From positions 1-64,000 of the forward strand of contig CANGHK010000010.1 in the NCBI GenBank assembly GCA_947453625.1: a stretch of 64,000 nucleotides of DNA. The letters are read 5' to 3'. This document shows, in pieces, positions 1-8,071 of this stretch (within the stretch, counting starts at the first letter, position 1; every line of letters begins with the position of its first letter). Source of the DNA: Burkholderiales bacterium (GTDB taxonomy: Bacteria; Pseudomonadota; Gammaproteobacteria; Burkholderiales; Burkholderiaceae_C). The position numbers were made by a program, and so were the translations under genes. The notes beneath the pieces are model-generated. The model ran no database searches, was not told where the DNA came from, and saw only the letters and a program-made list of their open reading frames with translations.

Positions 1-2
1 CC

Positions 3-1205
3 GGCGCCGCGCTGATGCTGAGCCTGAGCATGGGCTTTCGCCAGAGCCTGGGCCTGTTCATGCCGGCCATCACCCGCGCGATCGGCAACCAGGGGCTGGG
101 CATCTCGGTGGCCGACTTCACGTTGGCGATTGCGGTGCAGAACCTGAGCTGGGGCTTGTTGCAGCCGCTGGCTGGCGCCTGGGCGGTGCGCAGCGGGTTC
201 CGGCCGATGATGGTGGCTGGCGCGGCGCTCTATGTGGCTGCGCTGCTGATGCTGGCCAGCGCACAGGGTTTTGCCGGCGTGGCCCTGGGCGCGGGGGTGA
301 TGATAGGCGCCTCGCTGGCCTGCACCGGCTCGGCGCTGGCGATGAGCGTGGCCACCCGGGCCGTCAGCCCGGCCGCGCGCAGCACCGTGCTGGGGATGGT
401 TTCGGCGGCCGGTTCGCTGGGCGCGATGGTGGCCGCGCCGCTGGGCCAACTGCTGTCCGACAGCCTGGGCTGGCGCGCCGGGGTGATGGGCTTTGCGGCG
501 CTGGCGCTGGCCATGTTGCCGGCGGCCTGGGTCGCGGGGCGGGCCGACAAGATCGCGCTGCCCGTGGCCGTGGCTGGAACGGCCGATCGGTCGACCGCGC
601 GCCAGGCCTTGCGCCAGGCCGTCCGTACCGGGCCCTTCGTGGTGATGTCGGTGGCCTACTTCGTCTGCGGCATGCAGTTGGTGTTCATCACCACCCACTT
701 GCCGTCCTATCTGGCCCTGTGCGGCCTCGACCCGATGCTGGGCGCGCAGGCGCTGGGCGTGATCGGCGGCTTCAACGTGCTGGGCAGCCTGTTTTTCGGC
801 TGGGCCGGCGGGCGCTGTAACAAGCTGGTGCTGCTGGGCTTGATCTATTTGCTGCGCTCGGTGGTGCTGACGGGCTATTTCGTCGCCGCGCCGACACCGA
901 CGTCCACGCTGGTGTTTGCCGCGCTGATGGGATTCCTGTGGCTGGGCGTGGTGCCGCTGGTGGCGGGCTCGGTGGCCGAGATGTTCGGCGTGCGCTGGCA
1001 GGCCATGATCCAGGGCCTGGCCTTCTTCGGCCACCAACTCGGCAGCTTCACCGGGGCCTTTGGCGGCGGCGTGCTGTACGACTGGCTGGGCTCGTACGAA
1101 CTGGCCTGGCGCTTCGGCGTCGGCCTGGGGTTGTTGGCCGGCGTGGTGCAGATCGTCGTGGCGCTGGTCCGGCCGCCCGGCGGCATGCGCTGGGTGTCCG
1201 GCTGA
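3..1205 (+). CDS. MFS transporter, 5' end outside window
   Basis: Major facilitator superfamily transporter of the inner membrane; substrate unknown. The frame is open to the window edge, and the residues just before the first ATG (position 15) already look like the first transmembrane helix, so the true start lies upstream. About 400 residues are visible, almost entirely hydrophobic helices (SLGLFMPAITRAIG, then WGLLQPLAGAW, a basic RSGFRP loop, and a second half beginning near residue 200 with FVVMSVAYFVCGMQ). This fits the 12-helix fold and is close to the usual family length of about 400. It ends 200 bp before a convergent toxin-antitoxin remnant. Family call is firm; the transported compound cannot be read from sequence. 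Confidence 0.85.
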   Translation, partial: GAALMLSLSMGFRQSLGLFMPAITRAIGNQGLGISVADFTLAIAVQNLSWGLLQPLAGAWAVRSGFRPMMVAGAALYVAALLMLASAQGFAGVALGAGVMIGASLACTGSALAMSVATRAVSPAARSTVLGMVSAAGSLGAMVAAPLGQLLSDSLGWRAGVMGFAALALAMLPAAWVAGRADKIALPVAVAGTADRSTARQALRQAVRTGPFVVMSVAYFVCGMQLVFITTHLPSYLALCGLDPMLGAQALGVIGGFNVLGSLFFGWAGGRCNKLVLLGLIYLLRSVVLTGYFVAAPTPTSTLVFAALMGFLWLGVVPLVAGSVAEMFGVRWQAMIQGLAFFGHQLGSFTGAFGGGVLYDWLGSYELAWRFGVGLGLLAGVVQIVVALVRPPGGMRWVSG

Positions 1206-1339
1206 CGCGGGCTGCCCCCTGCAGCGTATCGAGCGCCGGCTTCGGGCTGCGGTGGTCGGGACCTCAGCCTGCGCTGCATCCGCAACATGCCCAGACCGGC
1301 CAGCAGCGCCAGGAACCCGGCGAGCGTTCGGTCCCAGCG

Positions 1340-1414
1340 CCACATGGCCTCCGTGGCCCACCGTGGCGTATGCATGCGGTACGCCGTGACCGGGCCCAGC
1401 TCGGTCAGGATCAT
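1340..1414 (-). pseudogene. 5' stub of a RES-domain toxin gene
   Basis: The frame starts with an ATG that overlaps the antitoxin stop (ATGA). Its first 20 or so residues contain GPVTAYRMHTPRWAT, which matches the conserved N-terminus of RES-family toxins, the NAD+-degrading partners of Xre/MbcA antitoxins. The next expected block, the glycine-rich GAGA..HGGRxN motif, is missing. After about residue 22 the frame runs into unrelated sequence (WDRTLAGFLALLAGLG followed by arginines) and an unconvincing low-complexity tail. The gene is therefore truncated and should be inactive. Assignment rests on a short match read by eye. Confidence 0.55.
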
Positions 1415-1818
1415 CCCGCCGCGCCAGCCTCGATGGACGCCACATACCGCAGCAGGTCATCGGTTCGGCCTTCCGAGACCAGCCGTTCATCCGTCTTGTA
1501 GTCGAGCAAGGTCAGCGGCTCATTGCGGTACCAGAACAGCGCCTTGTTCAAGTCGCCGTTCAGGTCGGTCGCGGCCTTGATGACGCGCAGGGCTTCGCGC
1601 AGGTAGTCCTGGACTCCTCGGGAGCCTGGCGCACGGCTGATCGTGTTGCGGTGCACATGCGCCTGTTCGGCCAGCGTCTGCAGGTCGATGTGCATGGCTT
1701 GGCTGAAGCGCTTGGGCGACAGCACCGGCGCGGGCGTGTCGGTCTCCCGAAGGAACTCGACGAAGTGCTGGAATGTTCGGCCGAGAACTGGCGGGTCTAT
1801 GACTGCTTCGCTTGCCAA
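1411..1818 (-). CDS. Xre/MbcA/ParS-type antitoxin (DUF2384-like)
   Basis: A 135-residue antitoxin of the type paired with RES toxins. The N-terminal half has a helix-turn-helix-like stretch (LAEQAHVHRNTISRAPGS, roughly residues 48-67). The C-terminal third has the family pattern LNKALFWYRNEPLTLLDYKT followed by EGRTDDLLRYV, which normally caps the toxin active site. The start is taken as TTG at 1818 because GGAG lies six bases before it. The toxin gene expected to follow with an ATGA overlap is present only as a 5' stub, so this looks like an orphan antitoxin. By analogy it may still bind DNA and repress its own promoter. Confidence 0.7.
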   Translation of the reverse strand: MASEAVIDPPVLGRTFQHFVEFLRETDTPAPVLSPKRFSQAMHIDLQTLAEQAHVHRNTISRAPGSRGVQDYLREALRVIKAATDLNGDLNKALFWYRNEPLTLLDYKTDERLVSEGRTDDLLRYVASIEAGAAG

Positions 1819-2039
1819 GACGTTCTCCTCTGTCGGTATGCACTAATCGTGCATCATTGTTGACCTGTTCGCGCACCAGAAGCGGGTTTCTTCAAGTTGC
1901 CTTCCAATGCTGATTGATCTGCCCAGCCGAGCAGATGCAGCCCTGCCCATAGGCCAACATCCGCTGCGCGTATCGATATGACCCGAGCCGATGTGCCGTC
2001 CTTCAACGCGCGCCAGCGCCGGCCGAATCGGGTGCGGAG

Positions 2040-2804
2040 TCAGGTGCGCAGCGTCAACCCGCCGTCGGCCACCAGGCCATGGCCGGTGATGAAGTCGGCC
2101 TCGTCGCTGGCCAGCAGCAGCACCGCGCGTGCCATGTCTATCGGCTGGCCCAGCCGGCGCAGCGCGGCTTTCTTGGCCCACACCGCGCGCACCTTCTCGT
2201 CCTCGAAGCTGGCCGCCGTCATGCCGGTGTGGATCGCGCCCGGCAGCAGGTAGTTCACCGTGATGCCCCACTTGCCCAGCTCGAGTGCCAGGGTCTTGCT
2301 CAGGCCGGCCACCGCGTGCTTGGACGCGGCATAGGCCGACAGGCCGATGTCGGTGCGCTCGGCCATCACCGAGGCGGTGTTGATGATGCGGGCCCGGCCG
2401 GTGAGGGCGGCGCGCTCGCGCAAGGCCGGAATCGCCGCCCGGCAGAGCCGGAACACCGCCCGCGCGTTGACCGCGAAAGTGTCGTCCCACTGGGCGTCGG
2501 TGGTGGCCTCGCCCAGCGCGTTGGCGGCCACGCCGGCGTTGTTGAACAGGATGTCGAGCCCGCCGCCCTCGCGCAGCGCGGCAGCGACGATGGCCTCGGG
2601 CGCGCCCTCGGCCGTCACGTCCTGGGCCAGCGCGACGATGCGCGCCTGGCCGGCATGGGCGGTAACGATGGCGCTGGCCGGCCGGTCGACCGCGATCACC
2701 AGCGCGCCCTCGTCGGCAAAGAGTCGTGCGGTGGCCTGGCCTATGCCCGAGGCCGCGCCGGTGACGATGGCGACCTTGCCGGCAAGACGTTGATGAGAAA
2801 CCAT
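2040..2804 (-). CDS. SDR family oxidoreductase
   Basis: Classical short-chain dehydrogenase/reductase of 254 residues, a cytoplasmic NAD(P)-dependent alcohol or ketone oxidoreductase. The nucleotide-binding motif TGAASGIG is at residues 15-22, NNAG at 88-91, and the catalytic Ser145, Tyr158 and Lys162 (YAASK) are all present. An acidic residue (D40) ends the second beta strand, which favours NAD over NADP. The C-terminus ends in the usual GHGLVADGG block. It stands alone between the antitoxin gene and vapBC, so no pathway is indicated by neighbours. Substrate unknown. Confidence 0.9.
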   Translation of the reverse strand: MVSHQRLAGKVAIVTGAASGIGQATARLFADEGALVIAVDRPASAIVTAHAGQARIVALAQDVTAEGAPEAIVAAALREGGGLDILFNNAGVAANALGEATTDAQWDDTFAVNARAVFRLCRAAIPALRERAALTGRARIINTASVMAERTDIGLSAYAASKHAVAGLSKTLALELGKWGITVNYLLPGAIHTGMTAASFEDEKVRAVWAKKAALRRLGQPIDMARAVLLLASDEADFITGHGLVADGGLTLRT

Positions 2805-2973
2805 GGGTGCATGCTCCTGTTGATCGGCCAGTGTGCCGCGTCACGGCGCCGCCCGCCAGAGCACAGACCCGGCCCTCGTGGCGGCAACTCGGCCCGCTGC
2901 GCGTGGCCCACCCGGGTGAACCTGCGCCGCGCTGGGGTGATTGAGACCACATTTTCAGTATTTTCTGTAGACT

Positions 2974-2987
2974 GTGACCATATTCAC
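2974..2987. promoter_or_regulatory. Candidate operator before vapBC
   Basis: An inverted repeat, GTGA-N6-TCAC, lies 16 bp before the vapB ATG in an AT-rich stretch that stands out from its surroundings. A possible -10 (TAGACT, 2968-2973) abuts it. The half-sites resemble CRP/FNR-type sites, but vapBC operons are normally repressed by their own complex, so either reading is possible. Weak evidence. Confidence 0.3.
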
Positions 2988-3003
2988 TGCCGAGCCTGCC
3001 GCC

Positions 3004-3309
3004 ATGGAAATTTCGATCCGCGAACTCAAGGCCAACCCGGCACGGGCCATCGCGTTGGCGCAGCAGGGCCAGCGGGTGCAGATCACCTCGCACCGCAAGG
3101 TGGTGGCCGAGTTGGTGATGCCACGCACAGAGGTCGAGGCCACCGCAGCGTCGGCCGACGACCTGGCGATGGCGCGTCTGCTGGCGTCCGGGTTGGTGGC
3201 CGAGCTGGCGACGCTGCCTTTCAAATTGCCCAAGCCGATACGGCTGCGGCCCTCGCCGGATGGCAAGACCATGAGCGACCTGGTGATCGAGGGCAGGGGG
3301 CCGGGTTGA
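3004..3309 (+). CDS. vapB: Type II antitoxin, Phd/YefM or VapB type
   Basis: A 101-residue antitoxin partner of the PIN toxin that follows. The N-terminus MEISIRELKANPARAIALA and the later VQITSHRKVVAELVMP match the Phd/YefM fold, which forms a DNA-binding dimer. The C-terminal half (residues about 45-101) is the region expected to thread into the toxin. The start is placed at ATG 3004; an upstream frame extension to 2974 overlaps the putative operator and lacks family similarity. Its stop overlaps the toxin TTG start by two bases, so the pair is translationally coupled. Antitoxin and toxin both look intact. Confidence 0.8.
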   Translation: MEISIRELKANPARAIALAQQGQRVQITSHRKVVAELVMPRTEVEATAASADDLAMARLLASGLVAELATLPFKLPKPIRLRPSPDGKTMSDLVIEGRGPG

Positions 3310-3737
3310 TCCTCTACCTTGACACCTCGGCGCTGGTCAAGTTGTTCCTGGATGAATTGCACAGCGACTCGGTGCGTCGCTGGGCCAGTGACGCGGCAAA
3401 TGTCATGGTCAGCCAACTGAGCTGGACAGAAATGTGCGCTGCACTCGCGCTGAAAAAGCGCACCGGACAAATCACGGCCGCCCAAGTCAGTGTCACCCTC
3501 GCTGCACTGCACCAGGACTGGCCGCGCTACCAACGTCTGGCCACCGATGTCGCACTGTTCGCCGAGGCGGGTGCGCTGGCGCTGCGCCTGGACCTGCGGG
3601 CCTGCGACAGCGTGCAACTGGCCAGCGCGTGGCGGGTGTTCGGGCTCACAGGCCCGGCACTGGTGTTCTGCAGTTTCGACCGTAAGCTCAATACCGCTGC
3701 TCATGCCCTCGGCCTGCCGGTGATCACCGCGGGCTGA
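3306..3737 (+). CDS. vapC: PIN-domain ribonuclease toxin VapC
   Basis: A 143-residue PIN-domain endoribonuclease, the toxin of a type II toxin-antitoxin module. The acidic active-site residues are visible in order: LYLDTSALVK near the N-terminus, SWTEMCAAL in the middle, RACDSVQLA about residue 100 and CSFDRKL near residue 122. Length is typical of VapC (about 130-145). The start is TTG at 3306, giving a TTGA overlap with the antitoxin stop; no ATG or GTG gives a better start. Cleaves RNA when not held by the antitoxin; the specific target (tRNA or rRNA) cannot be told from sequence. Confidence 0.85.
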   Translation: MILYLDTSALVKLFLDELHSDSVRRWASDAANVMVSQLSWTEMCAALALKKRTGQITAAQVSVTLAALHQDWPRYQRLATDVALFAEAGALALRLDLRACDSVQLASAWRVFGLTGPALVFCSFDRKLNTAAHALGLPVITAG

Positions 3738-3911
3738 AGGTCCGCGCCATCCCAGGAAACCAGCCCAGGAAGCCAGACCGATCGGAAGCCCTTGCCGCCA
3801 AGATCACCCTTGTCACCCGCGGTGCCGACCCCAGGTCTGAACCCCTGCCGCGCTTCATCCTTGGCAAGTCCTTGATACGCTGTCAATCTCTCTCGAAAAG
3901 CGACCCGCCCC

Positions 3912-3983
3912 ATGCAAATCCCCCAGAACCGCTTCAAGGCCGCGCTGCGTGCCGGCCAGCCGCAGATCCAGAGACCGCGATGA
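3912..3983 (+). pseudogene. 5' stub of an HpcH/HpaI-family aldolase gene
   Basis: A 23-codon frame begins MQIPQNRFKAALRAGQPQI, which closely matches the N-terminus of HpcH/HpaI aldolases (E. coli HpaI begins with a similar NSFKAALKAGRPQI block before GLW). Here the expected GLWLGL continuation is replaced by QRPR and a stop at 3981-3983. The stop overlaps the ATG of the acyl-CoA dehydrogenase that follows (ATGA). The rest of the aldolase, normally about 250 residues, is absent. It looks like a deletion that joined the aldolase 5' end, and probably its promoter, to the next gene. Confidence 0.6.
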
Positions 3984-5110
3984 GCCCGACGACAATCGAA
4001 TCCTTGCTGCTCGAGCGCACCGCCGCACTGGCGCGCGACCAGGTGGCCCCGCAGGCCGCGCGCTGGGAGCATGAGCGCCGGATCGGCCATGAGGCGCTGG
4101 CCGCGGCAGTCGAGATCGGCCTGACTCGGCTGCAGGTGCCGGTCGCTTTCGGCGGGCTGGACCTGTCCTTCGGCTGCAAGGCGCGCGTGGCCGAACTGCT
4201 GGCCGGCGCCGACTTCGGTTTCACGATGTCGCTGATCAACACCCAGAACGTCGCGGCGCTGCTGGCGCGCAAGGCCAAGCCCGAGGTCGCCGCCCGCTAC
4301 CTGCCCGACCTGATCGCGGCCCGCCGGCTGGGCTGCACCGCGCTGACCGAGCCCGGCGCGGGGTCGGATTTCTCGGCCATCACCACGCTGGCCACGCGCT
4401 GCAACAGTGGCTGGCGCATCAGCGGTGCCAAGGCCTGGATCACCAACGCGGCGCAGGCCGATGTGGTGGTGCTCTATGCCCAGACCGAGCCCGGCGCGGG
4501 CGCGCGCGGCATCGCCGGCTTCGTCATTGACGGCCGGCGTGAAGGTTTTGAGCGCGACCCGGCGTATGCGCTGGGCGGCCAGCACACGATTGGCACCGGC
4601 GGCTTCAGGCTGGACGGCTACCTGGCCCATGACGACGAACTGCTTTACCCGCCCGGGGCGGCGTTCAAGGCGGCGATGGCCTCGATCAACGGCGCGCGCA
4701 CCTACATCGCGGCGATGTGCTGCGGCATGGTCGGCGAGGCGCTGCGCGTGGCGAGCGTCTACGGCGAGCAGCGCCGCAGCTTCGGCAGGGCGCTGGCCGA
4801 GCATCAGGGCTGGCGTTGGCGTTTGGCCGAAGCCGCCAGCGAGCTGGCCGCCTGCCGGCTGATGGTCGCGCTGGCCGCAGGCCAGATCGACGCCGGCCAG
4901 GACGCCCAACTCGCCGCCGCCCAGGCCAAGCTGCTGGCCACGCGCCTGGCCGAGCGCCAGATCCCGGCGCTGGCGCAGGCGATGGGCGCCGAAGGCCTGC
5001 GCGAGCACCACCCCTTCGCCCGCCACGCGATGGGTGCGCGGGTGGCCGGCTTCGTCGACGGCTCGACCGAGATGCTGTTGGAGCGCATCAGCTCGGTGAT
5101 TCGGCCCTGA
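3980..5110 (+). CDS. Acyl-CoA dehydrogenase family protein
   Basis: FAD-dependent acyl-CoA dehydrogenase of 376 residues, which introduces an alpha,beta double bond into an acyl-CoA. Visible blocks are CTALTEPGAGSDFSAI (flavin and substrate contact, about residue 120), the middle beta domain around WITNAAQADVVVLYAQTEPG, and RRSFGRALAEHQGWRW in the C-terminal helical domain. Near the C-terminus the usual YEGT is VDGSTEML, with Asp where the catalytic Glu usually sits. The ATG at 3980 is chosen; the frame extends upstream to 3872 but that part overlaps the aldolase stub. It precedes the lipid-transport operon by 24 bp, perhaps without functional connection. Confidence 0.85.
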   Translation: MSPTTIESLLLERTAALARDQVAPQAARWEHERRIGHEALAAAVEIGLTRLQVPVAFGGLDLSFGCKARVAELLAGADFGFTMSLINTQNVAALLARKAKPEVAARYLPDLIAARRLGCTALTEPGAGSDFSAITTLATRCNSGWRISGAKAWITNAAQADVVVLYAQTEPGAGARGIAGFVIDGRREGFERDPAYALGGQHTIGTGGFRLDGYLAHDDELLYPPGAAFKAAMASINGARTYIAAMCCGMVGEALRVASVYGEQRRSFGRALAEHQGWRWRLAEAASELAACRLMVALAAGQIDAGQDAQLAAAQAKLLATRLAERQIPALAQAMGAEGLREHHPFARHAMGARVAGFVDGSTEMLLERISSVIRP

Positions 5111-5134
5111 CATCGGGCCGGCCACGGCAGTCCC

Positions 5135-6250
5135 ATGCAACACAGCCAACACAGCCCCTGGTTCACTGCCGACCTGCACGACGGCCAAGCCCGGCTGCGG
5201 CTGGCGGGCGCCTGGCGCCTGGCGAGCCTGGCCGAGATCGAGCGCGGCTTGGTGCAACTGGCGCAGCCCACGCTGGTCGACGGCAGCGCGCTGACCGAAC
5301 TCGACAGTGCGGCCGCGCTGGTGTTGCTGCGGGCGCTGGCGGACGCCGATGCGTCGGGCCTGCGCTGGACCGGTTTCAGCGAGGTCAACGCGCGCATCCT
5401 GGGCCAGGTCCGCGCCCACCTGGCGGCGTTGGCGCCGCTTGCGGCCGAACCCCTGCCCAGCCTGCTGGCGCGCATCGGCCAGCAGACCGCGGGGCTGGGT
5501 GATCTGCTGCACGGCCACCTGAACTTCCTGGGCCAGGCCGCGGCCGCGTTCGGCGAGGTGCTGGCGCACCCGCGCCGGCTGCGGCTGCGCGAGACCACGG
5601 TGCAGCTCGAACAGACCGGGCTGAACGCTGTTCCCGTCGTCTCGCTGGTCACGCTGCTGATCGGCGTCGTCATCACATACCTGCTCGGGCTGCAGGCCGA
5701 GCAGTACGGCGCCAACATCTTCGTCGTCGACGGCGTGGGCATAGGCGCGACCCGCGAGTTCGCGCCCATCATCGTCGCGGTCATCGTCGCCGGCCGGTCC
5801 GGGGCGGCTTTCACGGCGCAACTCGGGTCGATGCGGCTGACCGAGGAGACCGACGCGATCCGCACGCTGGGCTTGTCGACGGCGCAGGTGCTGGTTTTGC
5901 CGCGGGTGCTGGCGCTGATGCTGGCCTTGCCGCTGCTGGTGTTCGTCGGCGACGTGATGAGCCTGCTCGGCGCGATGGCGATCGCCGGGCCGATGCTCGA
6001 CATCACGCCGGTCGCGTTCCTGCTGCGGCTGCGCGAGGAGTTGGCGCTGCGCCATGTGGCGGTCGGCCTGGTCAAGGCGCCGGTGTTCGCGCTGGTGATC
6101 GCGGTCATCGGCGTCCGCATGGGCATGACGGTCGGGCGCGACACCCGCGCGCTCGGTGCGGCCACCACCTCGACCGTGGTGCAGAGCATCGTCGCGGTGA
6201 TCCTGCTCGATGCGGGCTTCGCCGTGTTGATGCAGGCGCTGGACCTGTGA
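5135..6250 (+). CDS. mlaE: MlaE-like ABC lipid transporter permease with N-terminal STAS domain
   Basis: Inner-membrane permease of an MCE-type lipid ABC transporter, 371 residues. Roughly residues 10-90 form a STAS-like domain (LRLAGAWRLASLAEIERGL, then ALTELDSAAALVLL), the part that is a separate protein, MlaB, in E. coli. Residues about 120-371 are the MlaE fold, with the typical NAVPVVSLVTLLIGVVITYL helix and the conserved EFAPIIVAVIVAGRSGAAF block. It is followed by the ATPase gene with a GTGA overlap. By analogy with Mla it moves phospholipid between the inner membrane and the periplasmic MCE protein; direction is not shown by sequence. Confidence 0.88.
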   Translation: MQHSQHSPWFTADLHDGQARLRLAGAWRLASLAEIERGLVQLAQPTLVDGSALTELDSAAALVLLRALADADASGLRWTGFSEVNARILGQVRAHLAALAPLAAEPLPSLLARIGQQTAGLGDLLHGHLNFLGQAAAAFGEVLAHPRRLRLRETTVQLEQTGLNAVPVVSLVTLLIGVVITYLLGLQAEQYGANIFVVDGVGIGATREFAPIIVAVIVAGRSGAAFTAQLGSMRLTEETDAIRTLGLSTAQVLVLPRVLALMLALPLLVFVGDVMSLLGAMAIAGPMLDITPVAFLLRLREELALRHVAVGLVKAPVFALVIAVIGVRMGMTVGRDTRALGAATTSTVVQSIVAVILLDAGFAVLMQALDL

Positions 6251-7050
6251 CCACCCTGGGCATGGGCCAGGACGGTGCGCCAGCGCCGCCGGTGATCGAG
6301 GTCGAGGGCATCGTCACCCGCTTCGGCGCGCAGACGGTGCACGACGGCGTGGCGTTCAGTGTCGCCCGCGGCACGCTGGTGGCGCTGATCGGCGGCAGCG
6401 GCAGCGGCAAGTCGGTGCTGCTGCGCGAGATGATCGGCCTGCAGCGGCCCAACGCCGGCCAGGTGCGCCTGCTCGGCACCAGCCTGTGGGACGCCGAGCC
6501 GGCCGACTTGAAGCGGGTGCGCCGGCGCTTCGGCATGATGTTCCAGGACGGCGCGCTGTTCTCGTCGCTGACCGTGGCGCAGAACATCGCCGTGCCGCTG
6601 CACGAACACACCCAGCTCGGCGACTCCACGATCGACGCGCTGGTCGCGCTGCGCTTGCTGCAGGCCGGGCTGCCGGTGTCCGTCGGCGCCAAGAAGCCGA
6701 GTGAGCTGTCGGGTGGCATGCGCAAGCGCGCGGCCATCGCGCGCGCGATCGCGCTCGAGCCCGAAATCCTGTTCCTCGACGAACCGACCTCGGGTCTGGA
6801 CCCGATCACCGCGCGTGCCTTCGACCGCTTGGTGCGATCGCTGGTCGACGACCTCGGCATCACCGTGTTCCTCGTCACCCACGACCTCGACACGCTGCTG
6901 GGCGTGGTCGACCGGGTGATCGTGCTGGCCGACGGCCGGGTGCTGGCCGACGGCACGGTCCAGGCGGTGAGGGCGGTCGACCAACCCTGGTTGCGCGAAT
7001 ACTTCTCGGTGCGCCCGAGCGCCCGCTTAGACTCGATCCATGGAAGCTGA
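6247..7050 (+). CDS. mlaF: MlaF-like ABC transporter ATP-binding protein
   Basis: Cytoplasmic ATPase (267 residues) powering the MCE transporter. Walker A is GGSGSGKSVLL (about residues 50-60), the signature is ELSGGMRKRAAIARA (about 155), Walker B is ILFLDEPTSGLDP (about 176), and the switch His is in LVTHDLDTL. Start GTG at 6247 overlaps the permease stop (GTGA). The gene end overlaps the MCE gene start by 11 bp. The SGGMRKR form of the signature is characteristic of MlaF-type ATPases. Operon position between permease and MCE protein supports the role. Confidence 0.92.
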   Translation: MTTLGMGQDGAPAPPVIEVEGIVTRFGAQTVHDGVAFSVARGTLVALIGGSGSGKSVLLREMIGLQRPNAGQVRLLGTSLWDAEPADLKRVRRRFGMMFQDGALFSSLTVAQNIAVPLHEHTQLGDSTIDALVALRLLQAGLPVSVGAKKPSELSGGMRKRAAIARAIALEPEILFLDEPTSGLDPITARAFDRLVRSLVDDLGITVFLVTHDLDTLLGVVDRVIVLADGRVLADGTVQAVRAVDQPWLREYFSVRPSARLDSIHGS

Positions 7051-8071
7051 AGCGCGCTACACCTGGGTCGGCGCCGCCGTGCTGGCCTTGCTGGCCGCGC
7101 TGGTGGCGTCGGTGCTGTGGCTGCGCAACATCGGCAGCCAGGACAGCTTCATCCGCTACGCCATCCACTTCGAGCAGCAGGCGCTCGACGGCCTGGAGGT
7201 CGGCGCCGCCGTCACGCTGCGCGGCATCCGCATCGGCCGCGTCGAGGACTACCGGCTGAGCAGCAAGAACCTCAACCGGGTGCGGGTACAGGTCCGGATC
7301 GACCGCCGCGCGGCGCTGCATGCCAACACCGTGGCGGTGGTGACGCGCAACATCGTCACCGGCATCGCCGCCATCACGCTGGTCAACGGCGACCCGCCCG
7401 GCGATCTGCTGATGGCCGTGCCCGAAGGCGAGACCTTGCCGGTGATAGGCGAGGGCCGCTCGGACCTGCAGGAGATCGCCGGCCGCGTCAACAAGCTCGG
7501 CGAGATAGCCATGACTGGCTTGGCCAACCTGAACCTACTGCTCTCGGCCGAGAACCGCGACGCCTTGATGACCACGGTGCGCAACCTGCGCGACCTGAGC
7601 GCCGGCATCAATCAGCGACTGGCGCTGCTGGACGTCGCGCTGATTGGCGTGGGCCAGGCCGCGGGCGACGTCGGTCAGGCGGCCAGGACGGCAGGTGCTG
7701 CGGCCAGCGACGCGGCGGTCGCGTTGACGGCGCTGAGCGGTGCGGGCGCACGTCTGGCGACAGTCGCTGAGGGCGGCGGCAAGCGGCTCGACTCGACGCT
7801 GGACGAGACCGAGCGCACCCTGGCCGAGGCCAGGCGCGCCTTCGCCCGCATCGCCGACGCCAGCGACACCTTGCAGCAGCAAGTGCGCGTCAGCGCGGGC
7901 CGTCTCGAGCGCTCGGCCGCCAACATCGACGACCAGCTGAGCGGCGCGATCACCGAATTGCGGCTCAGCGTCGAGGTCGGCACGCGGCTGATGGACCGCT
8001 TGCGCGAGCCGCGCGCCGCGCTGCTGGGGCCGGGTCCGGCGCAATTGGGGCCAGGGGAGAAGCCACCTTGA
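7040..8071 (+). CDS. mlaD: MCE/MlaD family lipid-binding protein
   Basis: A 343-residue MCE protein, anchored in the inner membrane by one N-terminal helix (residues about 9-27, VGAAVLALLAALVASVLWL) and otherwise periplasmic. The MCE domain spans about residues 35-115, including GLEVGAAVTLRGIRIGRVEDYRL. The long C-terminal part (about 150-335) is Ala-rich helix with regular hydrophobic spacing, expected to form an oligomeric helical barrel or needle. It is longer than E. coli MlaD (about 180), so closer to the extended MCE type. Overlaps the ATPase gene at its start and the lipoprotein gene at its end. Confidence 0.88.
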   Translation: MEAEARYTWVGAAVLALLAALVASVLWLRNIGSQDSFIRYAIHFEQQALDGLEVGAAVTLRGIRIGRVEDYRLSSKNLNRVRVQVRIDRRAALHANTVAVVTRNIVTGIAAITLVNGDPPGDLLMAVPEGETLPVIGEGRSDLQEIAGRVNKLGEIAMTGLANLNLLLSAENRDALMTTVRNLRDLSAGINQRLALLDVALIGVGQAAGDVGQAARTAGAAASDAAVALTALSGAGARLATVAEGGGKRLDSTLDETERTLAEARRAFARIADASDTLQQQVRVSAGRLERSAANIDDQLSGAITELRLSVEVGTRLMDRLREPRAALLGPGPAQLGPGEKPP

